Below are positions 9,027 to 17,424 of a stretch of DNA of 64,000 nt, piece after piece. Under the pieces are notes generated by a model. The model saw only the letters and a list, made by a program, of their open reading frames with translations. It was not told the DNA's origin and made no database searches. A program made the position numbers and the translations under genes. Position 1 is the first letter of the stretch. Every line of letters begins with the position of its first letter. This DNA comes from Flavobacteriaceae bacterium (GTDB lineage: Bacteria; Bacteroidota; Bacteroidia; Flavobacteriales; Flavobacteriaceae): assembly GCA_021648755.1 (NCBI GenBank), contig JAKISG010000002.1, forward strand, positions 109,351 through 173,350. The letters run 5' to 3'.

Positions 9027-9034
9027 TATATTTG
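9027..9034 (+). promoter_or_regulatory. -7 element (TATATTTG) of the dehydrogenase gene
   Basis: Exact TAnnTTTG match, 43 nt before the ATG at 9078. No clear TTG element at normal spacing. Confidence 0.5.
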
Positions 9035-9077
9035 TAATCTATTTTGTTAACCTAAAATACTATTCAACACTTTATAA

Positions 9078-10310
9078 ATGAAAGAATTACTAAAAAAATA
9101 CGAAAATAAAAAACCAGAAATTGTCTTTCATTGGCAAGATCAAGAAACAGAAGCAGAAGGGTGGACGGTAATAAACTCACTTAGAGGCGGTGCAGCAGGA
9201 GGAGGAACAAGAATGCGTAAAGGCCTAGATAAGAATGAAGTACTTTCATTAGCAAAAACAATGGAAGTTAAATTCACCGTTTCTGGACCAGCAATTGGTG
9301 GTGCAAAATCAGGTATAAATTTTGACCCAAGAGACCCGAGAAAAAAAGGTGTTTTAGAGCGTTGGTATAAAGCAGTTACACCACTTTTAAAATATTATTA
9401 CGGTACAGGAGGTGATTTAAATGTCGATGAAATTCACGATGTAATACCAATAACCGAAAGTTGTGGTGTTTGGCATCCGCAAGAAGGGATTTTTAACGGT
9501 CATTTTAAACCAACTGAAGCAGATAAAATTAACCGAATTGGTCAATTAAGAATGGGTGTTATTAAAATAATTGAAGACCAAATATATACACCAGACTTAT
9601 CAAAAAAATATACCGTTGCAGACATGCTAACTGGCTACGGCGTTGCCAAAGCCGTAAAACATTATTACGATATTTACGGTGGTAATTTAGAAGGTAAAAG
9701 AGCTATTATTCAAGGTTTTGGTAATGTTGGGTCATCTGCCGCTTTTTACCTAACACAATTAGGCGTTAAAGTTGTAGGCATCATTGATAGAGTTGGTGGC
9801 TTAATTAAAGAAGATGGATTTACTTTTAACGAAATTATAAAACTATTTAAAGATAAAAAAGGAAATACTTTAGCAGCAGATAACCTAATTCCTTTTAATG
9901 AAATGAACGAAAGAATTTGGTCTTTACCAACAGAAATATTTATTCCTGCAGCAGCTTCTCGTTTAATAACAAAAGACCAAATTTCAAAAATGATTAAAAC
10001 AGGTTTAGAAGTAATTTCTCCAGGCGCAAATGTCCCTTTTGCGGATAAAGAAATTTTTTTTGGACCAATAATGGAATATACTGATACAGAAATAAGTTTG
10101 CTACCCGATTTTATTTCAAATTGCGGTATTGCAAGAGTTTTTGCCTACTTAATGGAGTCTCGTGTTGAATTACCAATGCAAGATAAAGCTATATTTGAAG
10201 ACACATCAAATATTATTAAAAATGCAATTCAAAAAATATACAATTTAAACACAAGCAAAACAAATATTTGTAAAACTGCATTCGAAATTGCTCTACAAAA
10301 ATTAATTTAA
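9078..10310 (+). CDS. Glu/Leu/Phe/Val family amino-acid dehydrogenase
   Basis: NAD(P)-dependent oxidative deaminase of the glutamate/leucine dehydrogenase family, 410 residues. The substrate domain shows GGAAGGGTRM near residue 36 and the SGPAIGGAKSGI motif with its catalytic-type lysine near 76-77; the Rossmann domain carries IIQGFGNVGSSAAF near 213. The family includes glutamate, leucine, phenylalanine and valine dehydrogenases, and the substrate cannot be decided by eye. It is transcribed alone, from a promoter in a long divergent intergenic region. Confidence 0.85.
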   Translation: MKELLKKYENKKPEIVFHWQDQETEAEGWTVINSLRGGAAGGGTRMRKGLDKNEVLSLAKTMEVKFTVSGPAIGGAKSGINFDPRDPRKKGVLERWYKAVTPLLKYYYGTGGDLNVDEIHDVIPITESCGVWHPQEGIFNGHFKPTEADKINRIGQLRMGVIKIIEDQIYTPDLSKKYTVADMLTGYGVAKAVKHYYDIYGGNLEGKRAIIQGFGNVGSSAAFYLTQLGVKVVGIIDRVGGLIKEDGFTFNEIIKLFKDKKGNTLAADNLIPFNEMNERIWSLPTEIFIPAAASRLITKDQISKMIKTGLEVISPGANVPFADKEIFFGPIMEYTDTEISLLPDFISNCGIARVFAYLMESRVELPMQDKAIFEDTSNIIKNAIQKIYNLNTSKTNICKTAFEIALQKLI

Positions 10311-10454
10311 AACCAATTTTAACATCGCAACTGTAAGGCTCATTTTGTAATGCTTAAAAAAATTACTCCATCTATGCATGTTAGATTAAAATGTTTCGTT
10401 TTTTTAATTGGGATAAAATATGGTAAGGAACTCTTTATAATTAATTAAAAATAA

Positions 10455-10462
10455 TACCTTTG
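10455..10462 (+). promoter_or_regulatory. -7 element (TACCTTTG) at start of aroC
   Basis: Exact TAnnTTTG match ending 4 nt before the aroC GTG codon. This implies a leaderless or near-leaderless transcript. Confidence 0.45.
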
Positions 10463-10466
10463 TAAG

Positions 10467-11549
10467 GTGAACAGTATAGGTAAAATATTTAAATTAACTA
10501 CTTTTGGTGAATCTCACGGAACAGCTATCGGCGGAATAATTGATGGTTGCCCCGCAGGAATCACTTTAGATTTTAACGCGATACAATTAGAATTAAACAG
10601 ACGTAAACCTGGGCAATCTAAACTAACTACAGCTAGAAAAGAGACAGATAAAGTACTGTTTTTAGCTGGTTTGTTTGAAGGAAAAACAACTGGAACACCT
10701 ATTGGCTTTCAGATCAAAAATAAAGATCAAAAATCAAAAGATTATAGCGAAATTAAAGATGCTTTTAGACCAAGTCATGCTGATTTTACCTATCAAAAAA
10801 AATATGGAATTAGAGATTACCGTGGTGGCGGAAGATCTTCTGCTAGAGAAACTGCTAATTGGGTTGTAGCTGGCGCAATTGCAAAGCAAGTTTTAAATCA
10901 CCTTCAAAGTCAAAACCCAATTAAAATAAACGCTTATACCTCTTCCGTTGGAAATATATATTGCTTAAAACCATATCAAGAATTAGATTTCTCTAAAATC
11001 GAAAGTAATATAGTGCGCTGCCCTGACCCTAAATATGCCAATAAAATGATCGCATTAATTGCCAGGACTAAGAAAGAAGGAGATACACTTGGCGGAACAA
11101 TTACTTGTGTTGCAAAAAATGTACCTGTCGGTTTAGGTGAGCCAATATTTAATAAATTACAAGCACAATTAGGACAAGCTATGCTATCTATAAATTCAGT
11201 TAAAGGCTTTGAGTATGGCGCTGGTTTTTGCGCAACAACAATGAAAGGCTCTGAACATAATGATCTTTTTAATGAAGATGGTAGCACAAAAACAAATCTT
11301 TCTGGTGGAATTCAAGGTGGAATTTCTAACGGAATGGATATTTATTTTAGAGTAGCTTTTAAGCCTGTTGCAACAATTTTACAAACACAAGAAACCATCA
11401 CTAAAAATGGCAAAAAAACAATTTTAAAACCTAAAGGAAGGCACGATACTTGCGTAATACCTAGAGCTGTACCTATTGTCGAAGTTCTTACAGCTATGGT
11501 TTTAGTTGACTTTTATTTATTACATAAAATAAACTCGAATTGTTCCTAA
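10467..11549 (+). CDS. aroC: Chorismate synthase
   Basis: Converts 5-enolpyruvylshikimate-3-phosphate to chorismate with reduced FMN, the last step of the shikimate pathway. The 360-residue protein starts close to the family signature FKLTTFGESHG, has YRGGGRSSARET near residue 118 and the GGIQGGISNG and KPKGRHDTCVIPRA motifs. The start codon is GTG at 10467; no ATG is available before the conserved N-terminus, and the TAnnTTTG element sits 4 nt before it. It converges on a small lipoprotein gene. Confidence 0.95.
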   Translation: MNSIGKIFKLTTFGESHGTAIGGIIDGCPAGITLDFNAIQLELNRRKPGQSKLTTARKETDKVLFLAGLFEGKTTGTPIGFQIKNKDQKSKDYSEIKDAFRPSHADFTYQKKYGIRDYRGGGRSSARETANWVVAGAIAKQVLNHLQSQNPIKINAYTSSVGNIYCLKPYQELDFSKIESNIVRCPDPKYANKMIALIARTKKEGDTLGGTITCVAKNVPVGLGEPIFNKLQAQLGQAMLSINSVKGFEYGAGFCATTMKGSEHNDLFNEDGSTKTNLSGGIQGGISNGMDIYFRVAFKPVATILQTQETITKNGKKTILKPKGRHDTCVIPRAVPIVEVLTAMVLVDFYLLHKINSNCS

Positions 11550-11567
11550 AAATAATTATTATTTGGT

Positions 11568-11939
11568 TTATTCTTCAGTCTTAATTTTGATTACTTTTCC
11601 TTTTTGTTTAAAATTTGAACCTTTAAAATAAGCTTTAAAAGTATATGAGTTTTTATAGATTCCTGTAATTTTAACAATGAACTCTGTACTATCTAAATCA
11701 TTTTTAGGGTTTGTTTTTTTTAAGGTGTATTCAAAATCAGATTTCCAATGAATTAAAAAGGTGTCTTTTTTACCATTAAAGGTTTCTACCTGTGTCGTTT
11801 TGTTTCTTGTAGCAAAAGACACTGTTGTATGATCATCTAAAAGCGTTTTAAACATTCCTGTTTTTATTTGTTCTGGCGTTAGAGCTGAGTTATCACATGA
11901 AAAAATAAATAACAAAATAAAAATAAAAAAATACTTCAC
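11568..11939 (-). CDS. Small lipoprotein of unknown function
   Basis: A 123-residue protein with a signal peptide and lipobox IFSC (Cys near residue 15). The mature part has an alternating beta pattern with a FNGKKDTFLIHWKSDFEY segment, then KKTNPKND and an NSYTFKAYF segment. I recall close relatives in Flavobacteriaceae that carry a misleading topoisomerase IV label; nothing here supports a topoisomerase. Likely anchored in the outer or inner membrane; function unknown. Confidence 0.7.
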   Translation of the reverse strand: MKYFFIFILLFIFSCDNSALTPEQIKTGMFKTLLDDHTTVSFATRNKTTQVETFNGKKDTFLIHWKSDFEYTLKKTNPKNDLDSTEFIVKITGIYKNSYTFKAYFKGSNFKQKGKVIKIKTEE

Positions 11940-12108
11940 CTTAACTGCTTCTTTATAAATTGAAAATAAAAATCAAATTTACTACATTCTTAATAGAATC
12001 TAATATATTTAAAGAAAAATATTATGCAAATACAAATCCTAAAAATAGATAAAAAATAATCAAATATTAGTCTGTTAACTTTTTAACAGGTAAAAAAACA
12101 GCAACTAT

Positions 12109-12142
12109 AAAGTGGGAAATTTCGATAGAAAAATCCCACTTT
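12109..12142. terminator. Terminator-like hairpin after the LRR gene
   Basis: Perfect 9-bp arms AAAGTGGGA (12109-12117) and TCCCACTTT (12134-12142) about 45 nt past the LRR gene stop. T-runs are weak on both strands. The rest of the 245-nt gap 11940-12184 shows nothing else. Confidence 0.5.
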
Positions 12143-12184
12143 AAAAAATATTTATCGAACTATATGAGTACGTTTTTCTTTAAT

Positions 12185-13177
12185 TTACTGAACCATTAAT
12201 TTTTTGGTTATCTCTGTTTGGTTATCCTTAATTTTTATAAAGTATATGCCCTGTGATAAGGTTGAAATTTCTAAAGCATTTATACCTTGTATTAAAACTC
12301 CCTTTTGTAAAATTTGACCACTAATACTAGATATGATATAGTTAGCATTTCTGTCCGTTTTTATGTTTACTTGATTTTTTGTTGGGTTTGGGTAAATCAA
12401 TAAAGAGGTATCAAAAGCAGTATCTGAAACTGACGCTACATTATCACATGCTGCTTCTGTTTCTACAAAGGTACTTGTAGCATCTATATCTGCCCAGTTT
12501 GTAGTGCTATATGTCACATCATCTACAAAAATACAATTTAAGTTTGGGTTGCCCAGTGTAGAAAAATTAGTAATTGCAGTGTTATTTCCATTTCTTACAT
12601 CTAAACTAGTTAATAAATTGTTGTCACAATATAAATCTAGTAATTCTACATTTTGCGTAAGATCTAAAGTCGTTAATAAATTATTACCGCAAGCCAACAA
12701 ATCTAAAATTAGGTTTTGTGTAACATCTAAACTGGTTAATTGATTGCCGTCAAAAATCAACCATTCTAAATTTACATTTTGTGTAACATCTAAACTGGTT
12801 AATTGATTGTTACTACAAACAAGGACTCTTAAATTTGGGTTTTGTATAACATCTAAACTGGTTAATTGATTGTTACTACAAGCAAGGAGTATTAAATTTG
12901 TGTTTTGTGTAACATTTAAACTGGTTAATTGATTGTCTTGACAAGTCAAAAACATTAAGGCTGTAAAATCTTCAATACCTGTTAAATCAGAAATATTTTT
13001 AGCAGATACATCTAAAAGAATTAATGTATTAATATTAGCTGTAGGTACTTGTCCGTCATTAGGTATATCATCATAATCAGATAGCGCATCTTCAAAATTA
13101 GCATCTGGTATAGCTGTGTATTGTGCATAACTCATTGCACTAATTAAAAGGGTAAGTAAAAATAGTTTTATTTTCAT
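12185..13177 (-). CDS. Secreted leucine-rich repeat protein with T9SS sorting domain
   Basis: A 330-residue exported protein. A signal peptide (residues 1-18, ending at SYAQ) is followed by a short N-terminal region, six tandem 21-residue leucine-rich repeats (about 76-196; unit pattern LLACSNNQLTSLDVTQNxNL), a linker with Cys residues, and a C-terminal type A T9SS sorting domain (about 258-330) starting at LLIYPNPTKNQVNI and ending in KKLMVQ. It should cross the outer membrane by type IX secretion and be attached to the surface or released. LRRs suggest binding to a protein or polysaccharide; the partner is unknown. It is divergent from the neutral-lipid operon. Confidence 0.88.
   Translation of the reverse strand: MKIKLFLLTLLISAMSYAQYTAIPDANFEDALSDYDDIPNDGQVPTANINTLILLDVSAKNISDLTGIEDFTALMFLTCQDNQLTSLNVTQNTNLILLACSNNQLTSLDVIQNPNLRVLVCSNNQLTSLDVTQNVNLEWLIFDGNQLTSLDVTQNLILDLLACGNNLLTTLDLTQNVELLDLYCDNNLLTSLDVRNGNNTAITNFSTLGNPNLNCIFVDDVTYSTTNWADIDATSTFVETEAACDNVASVSDTAFDTSLLIYPNPTKNQVNIKTDRNANYIISSISGQILQKGVLIQGINALEISTLSQGIYFIKIKDNQTEITKKLMVQ
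12592..12952 (-). repeat. 63-bp tandem repeats coding the LRR units
   Basis: Six in-frame units of 63 bp encode the 21-residue LRR modules. The central units are very similar at DNA level (a recurring taaactggttaattgattg core on the plus strand), which points to recent unit duplication or homogenisation. Confidence 0.8.
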
Positions 13178-13341
13178 GATATTTTTATTTAAGGGTTATA
13201 ATTTAACAAAATTAGGATAAATAATTATCTTTCAAGGTCTAAATTACAAGTAAATCTTTTTTAGTTCATTTTTTTGTTAAAATATAAAAAGAAATTTTTA
13301 TTTACATATTGCCCCTTTTGGGTAGTTTAATCACTTGTAGC

Positions 13342-13370
13342 GCAAATATAAAAACATTTTTTATATTTGC
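13342..13370. promoter_or_regulatory. Perfect 29-bp dyad with two outward -7 elements
   Basis: Arms GCAAATATAAAAA (13342-13354) and TTTTTATATTTGC (13358-13370) are exact inverted copies around CAT. Each arm holds a TATATTTG element facing outward: minus strand (13343-13350) toward the LRR gene and plus strand (13362-13369) toward the neutral-lipid operon. Leaders would be about 160 nt and 95 nt. A TTG at 13335-13337 could be the plus -33, at a long spacing of 24 nt. The two promoters overlap. Confidence 0.55.
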
Positions 13371-13471
13371 ATAGAATATCCCAATTAACAAACTCAGTTA
13401 AAGTGTAAACAATTTTAAATTAAAATGTTTATATTGCAAATTATAAAACAGTTGTATTAATAAAATTTTTA

Positions 13472-15313
13472 ATGGTAAAAAAAATAGATTTAAAAGATAT
13501 AGTACAAGATGCTTTAGATGACTCTATACAGCAAATTTCTGCTTCAGACGCCACTTTTTTATATGCAGAAACTCCTAAAAGTCCAATGCATGTTGGTAGT
13601 GTTATTATAGTTGAAGGTTCCTTAAAATTTAATGACTTTAAAAAAATAATTGCATCTAAACTACATTATATACCTAAATTTAGAAAAAGACTTTTAAATG
13701 TACCTATGCATTTAGATTTTCCGTATTGGGTAGATGATTCTAATTTTGACTTAGATCTGCATTTGCACAGAACTAAACTTCCCGACCCATCAAACTGGAA
13801 AACACTAAGAGAAATAACAGCATCTTTATTTAGCACACCATTAGATTTAAGAAGACCGCTATGGTCTATTCATTTTATTGAAGGTATCGATGAAATTCCT
13901 CAAATACCAAAAGGCTCCGTAGCTATTTTGTCAAAAGTGCATCACGTTATGATTGATGGAAATTCAGGTGTTGGTATTATGGGTATTGTGTTTGATAAAG
14001 ATAGCAAAAATAAAGATGTAGCCCCGCCAGAACCCAAAGAATTTGAACCAGAACCTTTACCAGATGAATTAACACTTTTACTAAAAAGTGCCTATGGATT
14101 TTTAAAAAACCCTTTAAAAGTCCCTAAATTGGTTGGAAAAACGGCACTTTCGCTTATTAAAAGCAAAGTAGTAAAAAAAGTAAAAGGTCAAGGATATAAT
14201 TCAAATAATACATTAACAGTCCCAAAAACCATTTTTAATGGCTCAATTTCAGCAAAAAGAACTTGGGGAACTGCAATTCTTTCCTTTGATAGAATAAATG
14301 TACTTAGAAAACTTGCAGCAGTAAGTATTAACGATATAATTTTAACAATTTGTGCAGGTGCAATTAGAAAATATTTAATAGAAATAGACAAGTTACCTAC
14401 ATTGCCTTTAGTAGCAAATGTACCAATTTCTATTAGAGTTAAAGATAGTTCAGAAAGTAAAAAAATGAACAATCAAATATCAAATATGCTTGTTCAAATT
14501 GCAACGCACATTAAGAACCCTACAGAACGTCTTGAATTCATACAAGAACAAACGCAATTAGGCAAAACAAAACATAAAGCTGTTGGCGCAAAATCACTTG
14601 CACAAATGGCAAACTCTGTACCTTTTGGTCTAGCAAACTTAGCCGCAGGGGTCTATAGTAAATATAATATAAAAGAATTACATAGACCGCCATTTAATGT
14701 TACAATAACTAATGTTCCAGGACCAAGTGGTATACTATATATAAAAGGTCATAAAATTGTTTCTTTGTTTGGTTTAACTCCTGTAGTTGATGGTTTTGGT
14801 CTAATAATAGCTGCTTTTAGTTATAATGGTCAAGTAACTATCACAACAACTTCGGATTCTAATACTATGCCAGATGTTGATAAGTTTTCTCGCTATATAA
14901 GAGAGGCTGCTAATGAACTAGAAGAGGTTATCCAAAAAAGAGGTAAAAAGAAACCTCTAAATACAATCATTAAAATAAAAAGCACTCCCTTTTTTACAGC
15001 CTTAAAAAAACACAGTATTAACCACCCAAAATTTGTTAAAAATCATAGCGGATTATTTCAAATAGAAGTTGTTTCTAATGATAAAATATCTAATTGGTTA
15101 ATTGATTTTACAAAAAAAGAAATATTAATAAAGAAACAAAAATCAAAAGATGCAAAAGTCATTTTAAACATTACAGATACTATCTTATTTAAATTATATA
15201 AACAAGAATTACTATTAGAAGAATTAATAATTCAAAAAAGAATAAAACTTAAAGGCACAAAAAAAGAAACTAATAAACTACTAAAAATGCTACATGCTTT
15301 TTTAAATAGATAA
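13472..15313 (+). CDS. Wax ester synthase/diacylglycerol acyltransferase fused to SCP2 domain
   Basis: Acyl-CoA-dependent acyltransferase that makes wax esters and/or triacylglycerol at the inner membrane. The WS/DGAT part (about residues 20-480) has the PLDLRRPLW motif (123-131), the active-site motif HHVMIDG (157-163), a SINDIILT segment and a TNVPGP motif. The last ~115 residues, from about 500, follow an SCP2 sterol-carrier pattern (GLFQIEVV, then SNWLIDF, then a final RIKLKGTKKETNKLLKML), suggesting a built-in lipid-binding domain. At 613 residues it is longer than typical WS/DGATs (about 450-500), which the fusion explains. First gene of a seven-gene operon, 3 nt before the next start. 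Confidence 0.88.
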   Translation: MVKKIDLKDIVQDALDDSIQQISASDATFLYAETPKSPMHVGSVIIVEGSLKFNDFKKIIASKLHYIPKFRKRLLNVPMHLDFPYWVDDSNFDLDLHLHRTKLPDPSNWKTLREITASLFSTPLDLRRPLWSIHFIEGIDEIPQIPKGSVAILSKVHHVMIDGNSGVGIMGIVFDKDSKNKDVAPPEPKEFEPEPLPDELTLLLKSAYGFLKNPLKVPKLVGKTALSLIKSKVVKKVKGQGYNSNNTLTVPKTIFNGSISAKRTWGTAILSFDRINVLRKLAAVSINDIILTICAGAIRKYLIEIDKLPTLPLVANVPISIRVKDSSESKKMNNQISNMLVQIATHIKNPTERLEFIQEQTQLGKTKHKAVGAKSLAQMANSVPFGLANLAAGVYSKYNIKELHRPPFNVTITNVPGPSGILYIKGHKIVSLFGLTPVVDGFGLIIAAFSYNGQVTITTTSDSNTMPDVDKFSRYIREAANELEEVIQKRGKKKPLNTIIKIKSTPFFTALKKHSINHPKFVKNHSGLFQIEVVSNDKISNWLIDFTKKEILIKKQKSKDAKVILNITDTILFKLYKQELLLEELIIQKRIKLKGTKKETNKLLKMLHAFLNR

Positions 15314-15316
15314 TAC

Positions 15317-16252
15317 ATGCACTATACAACTAATACATATATTACTAGAGATAAGGAAGTCATTTTTTATTACAAATGGGCGGCTAAAACACCTCTTAAA
15401 GGTATCGTTCAAATCTCTCATGGTATTGGCGAACACGCTGGGCGCTATCACTCTATTGCAAAATTATTGCAAGAACAAGGTTATGAAGTTTACGCTAACG
15501 ATCATAGAGTTCATGGCAAGAGTGTAAAATCAAAAAAATTTATGGGCATATATAAAGGTGCAAATTATTTTGATGATGCTGTAAAAGACATGCGAGAATT
15601 AACGTTACTTATTAAAAAAGCACAGCCAAACTATAAGGTTATATTATTTGGACATAGTATGGGGTCACTTTTAAGCAGAAAATATGTTACAAAATATGGT
15701 GATGATTTAACAGCATTAATATTATCTGGAACTGCAAGTTTTAAAAAAGGACTTGGTACAATTGGCTTATTTAGTGCAAATATAATTCGAGTTTTCAAGG
15801 GAAGAAGTAAAAAAAATAAATTTATTAAATCTATTTCTTTTGCAGAATTTAATAAAAATTTTAAACCAAACAGAACTGAATTAGATTGGATTAGCACCGA
15901 TGAAAAGCAAGTAGATATTTTTAAAAATGACCCTTATAGAATAATTGATTTTTCTCTAAGTATTTTTATAGACCTTATTAAAGGCAGTAAAGAAATTAAT
16001 ACTCAAGAAGCATTTAATGCTACACCTAAATCTTTACCAATATATATATTTTCAGGCGATAAAGACCCTGTAGGCGATATGGGTAAAGGCGTTAAAAAAG
16101 TAGTAAAACAATATTATAAAGCAGGTATTAAAGATTTGACTTTTAAATTATATAAAGGCGGAAGACATGAAATGCTTAATGAAACTAATAAAACAGAAGT
16201 AGAACGTGACCTAATAACTTGGTTAAACTCACGTATCTCAAACTCAAATTAA
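15317..16252 (+). CDS. Alpha/beta hydrolase, monoacylglycerol lipase-like
   Basis: A 311-residue serine hydrolase of the monoglyceride lipase / Hydrolase_4 type. The oxyanion region SHGIGEHAGRY (34-44), the nucleophile elbow GHSMGS (Ser114), a SGDKDPV segment near residue 255 with the likely Asp, and GGRHEMLNE with the catalytic His near 284 are all visible. No signal peptide, so cytosolic. It directly follows the WS/DGAT gene, so hydrolysis of mono- or diacylglycerol or a wax ester is a likely role. Confidence 0.85.
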   Translation: MHYTTNTYITRDKEVIFYYKWAAKTPLKGIVQISHGIGEHAGRYHSIAKLLQEQGYEVYANDHRVHGKSVKSKKFMGIYKGANYFDDAVKDMRELTLLIKKAQPNYKVILFGHSMGSLLSRKYVTKYGDDLTALILSGTASFKKGLGTIGLFSANIIRVFKGRSKKNKFIKSISFAEFNKNFKPNRTELDWISTDEKQVDIFKNDPYRIIDFSLSIFIDLIKGSKEINTQEAFNATPKSLPIYIFSGDKDPVGDMGKGVKKVVKQYYKAGIKDLTFKLYKGGRHEMLNETNKTEVERDLITWLNSRISNSN

Positions 16253-16254
16253 AT

Positions 16255-17418
16255 ATGGAAAACACAGAAATACTTTATAAATCATTTCTAAAATTTATAA
16301 TAGCAATTGTTGTAAATAATAATAAAACTTTAAAGGAAGCAAAAAAAATAGTTACAAATAAATTTGCTAAACACCCAAATAAAAAATTAATCCATAAATT
16401 AATTAATGATACCGAGTTAGGTAAAAAAACATTGGCAACACTCTCAAATAATTGCCTAGCCATTTGTGAAGATTTTGGCTCAAACAGAAACTATATTACT
16501 TTAGTCATGATACTTAAAACAATTTTAAGCGAAATGCCCGCAGAAAGTAAAACAACTAAAGTTGCACAAAAAATAGGAACTGATTTTGAAAAAAAAATTA
16601 CGGAAATAAATGCATCAATAGACGCTCCACCGCTGTATAATATGTTTTTAGAAGGTAGATCTTTAATAGAGTGGTCTTCCATCGCTTTTATTTATCCATT
16701 TATACCTAAATTTAAAAGTAATAATAAAGACAAGCCTGTTTTATTAATGCCTCCATATTTAGGCAATGACTATTCAACCGTTTTTGTAAGAAAATATTTA
16801 AAATCAGTTGGATTTAAAACCTATAAATGGGAGCTAGGTTTAAATATGATTAACTCTAAATATTTACCAAAACTAATCGAAAGACTAGATGAAATTTACG
16901 AAAAACATCAAGAAAAAGTAAGCCTTGTTGGCTGGAGCGGTGGCGGAATTTTTGCCAAAATAATTGCAAATAGATATCCAGATAAAGTAGCACAATTAAT
17001 TACAATAGGCTCACCAGTCTGGGGAATTAATAATATGGAGACGCCAATGATCCGAGTTTTTGAATTTTTAAGAGGTAAAAAATTAAAAGAACGCAATAAA
17101 AAATTTTTAAAAGAATTGGAAGAAATTCCAAATGTACCGATAACCTGTATATACACAAAAACAGATGGATTAATTCCTTGGAAACACTGTAAAGAAGCAA
17201 CATCTTTACGCAATAATATTAAAAATATAGAAGTATATGGTAGTCATTGTGGTTTAGGAGCTAATGCAACAGTATTACGTACTGTAGCAAAAGCATTAAA
17301 TTTTAATACCGATAAAGAACCTAAAGGAATAATACCAAAAATTGAAAATTTATTTTACCCAAAATTTTGGAGACAAAAAGGAACTACAAAATTTACTAAC
17401 CTTTTTCTAAAGACCTAA
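16255..17418 (+). CDS. Alpha/beta hydrolase (second lipase/esterase candidate)
   Basis: A 387-residue protein with an N-terminal helical part (about residues 1-140) and a C-terminal alpha/beta hydrolase fold. The nucleophile elbow GWSGGG lies near residue 225, a TKTDGLIPW segment carries the likely Asp, and the GSHCGLG segment the likely His. This arrangement resembles lipases and hydrolases found beside WS/DGAT genes. No signal peptide is visible. The ATG at 16255 lies 2 nt after the previous stop; longer starts would overlap the upstream gene. Substrate unknown; an acylglycerol or fatty ester is inferred from context. Confidence 0.75.
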   Translation: MENTEILYKSFLKFIIAIVVNNNKTLKEAKKIVTNKFAKHPNKKLIHKLINDTELGKKTLATLSNNCLAICEDFGSNRNYITLVMILKTILSEMPAESKTTKVAQKIGTDFEKKITEINASIDAPPLYNMFLEGRSLIEWSSIAFIYPFIPKFKSNNKDKPVLLMPPYLGNDYSTVFVRKYLKSVGFKTYKWELGLNMINSKYLPKLIERLDEIYEKHQEKVSLVGWSGGGIFAKIIANRYPDKVAQLITIGSPVWGINNMETPMIRVFEFLRGKKLKERNKKFLKELEEIPNVPITCIYTKTDGLIPWKHCKEATSLRNNIKNIEVYGSHCGLGANATVLRTVAKALNFNTDKEPKGIIPKIENLFYPKFWRQKGTTKFTNLFLKT

Positions 17419-17424
17419 AAAGTT

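Noticed and set aside
11568..11939. DNA topoisomerase IV label remembered for relatives of this lipoprotein
   Set aside because: The sequence is a 123-residue lipoprotein with no topoisomerase motif.
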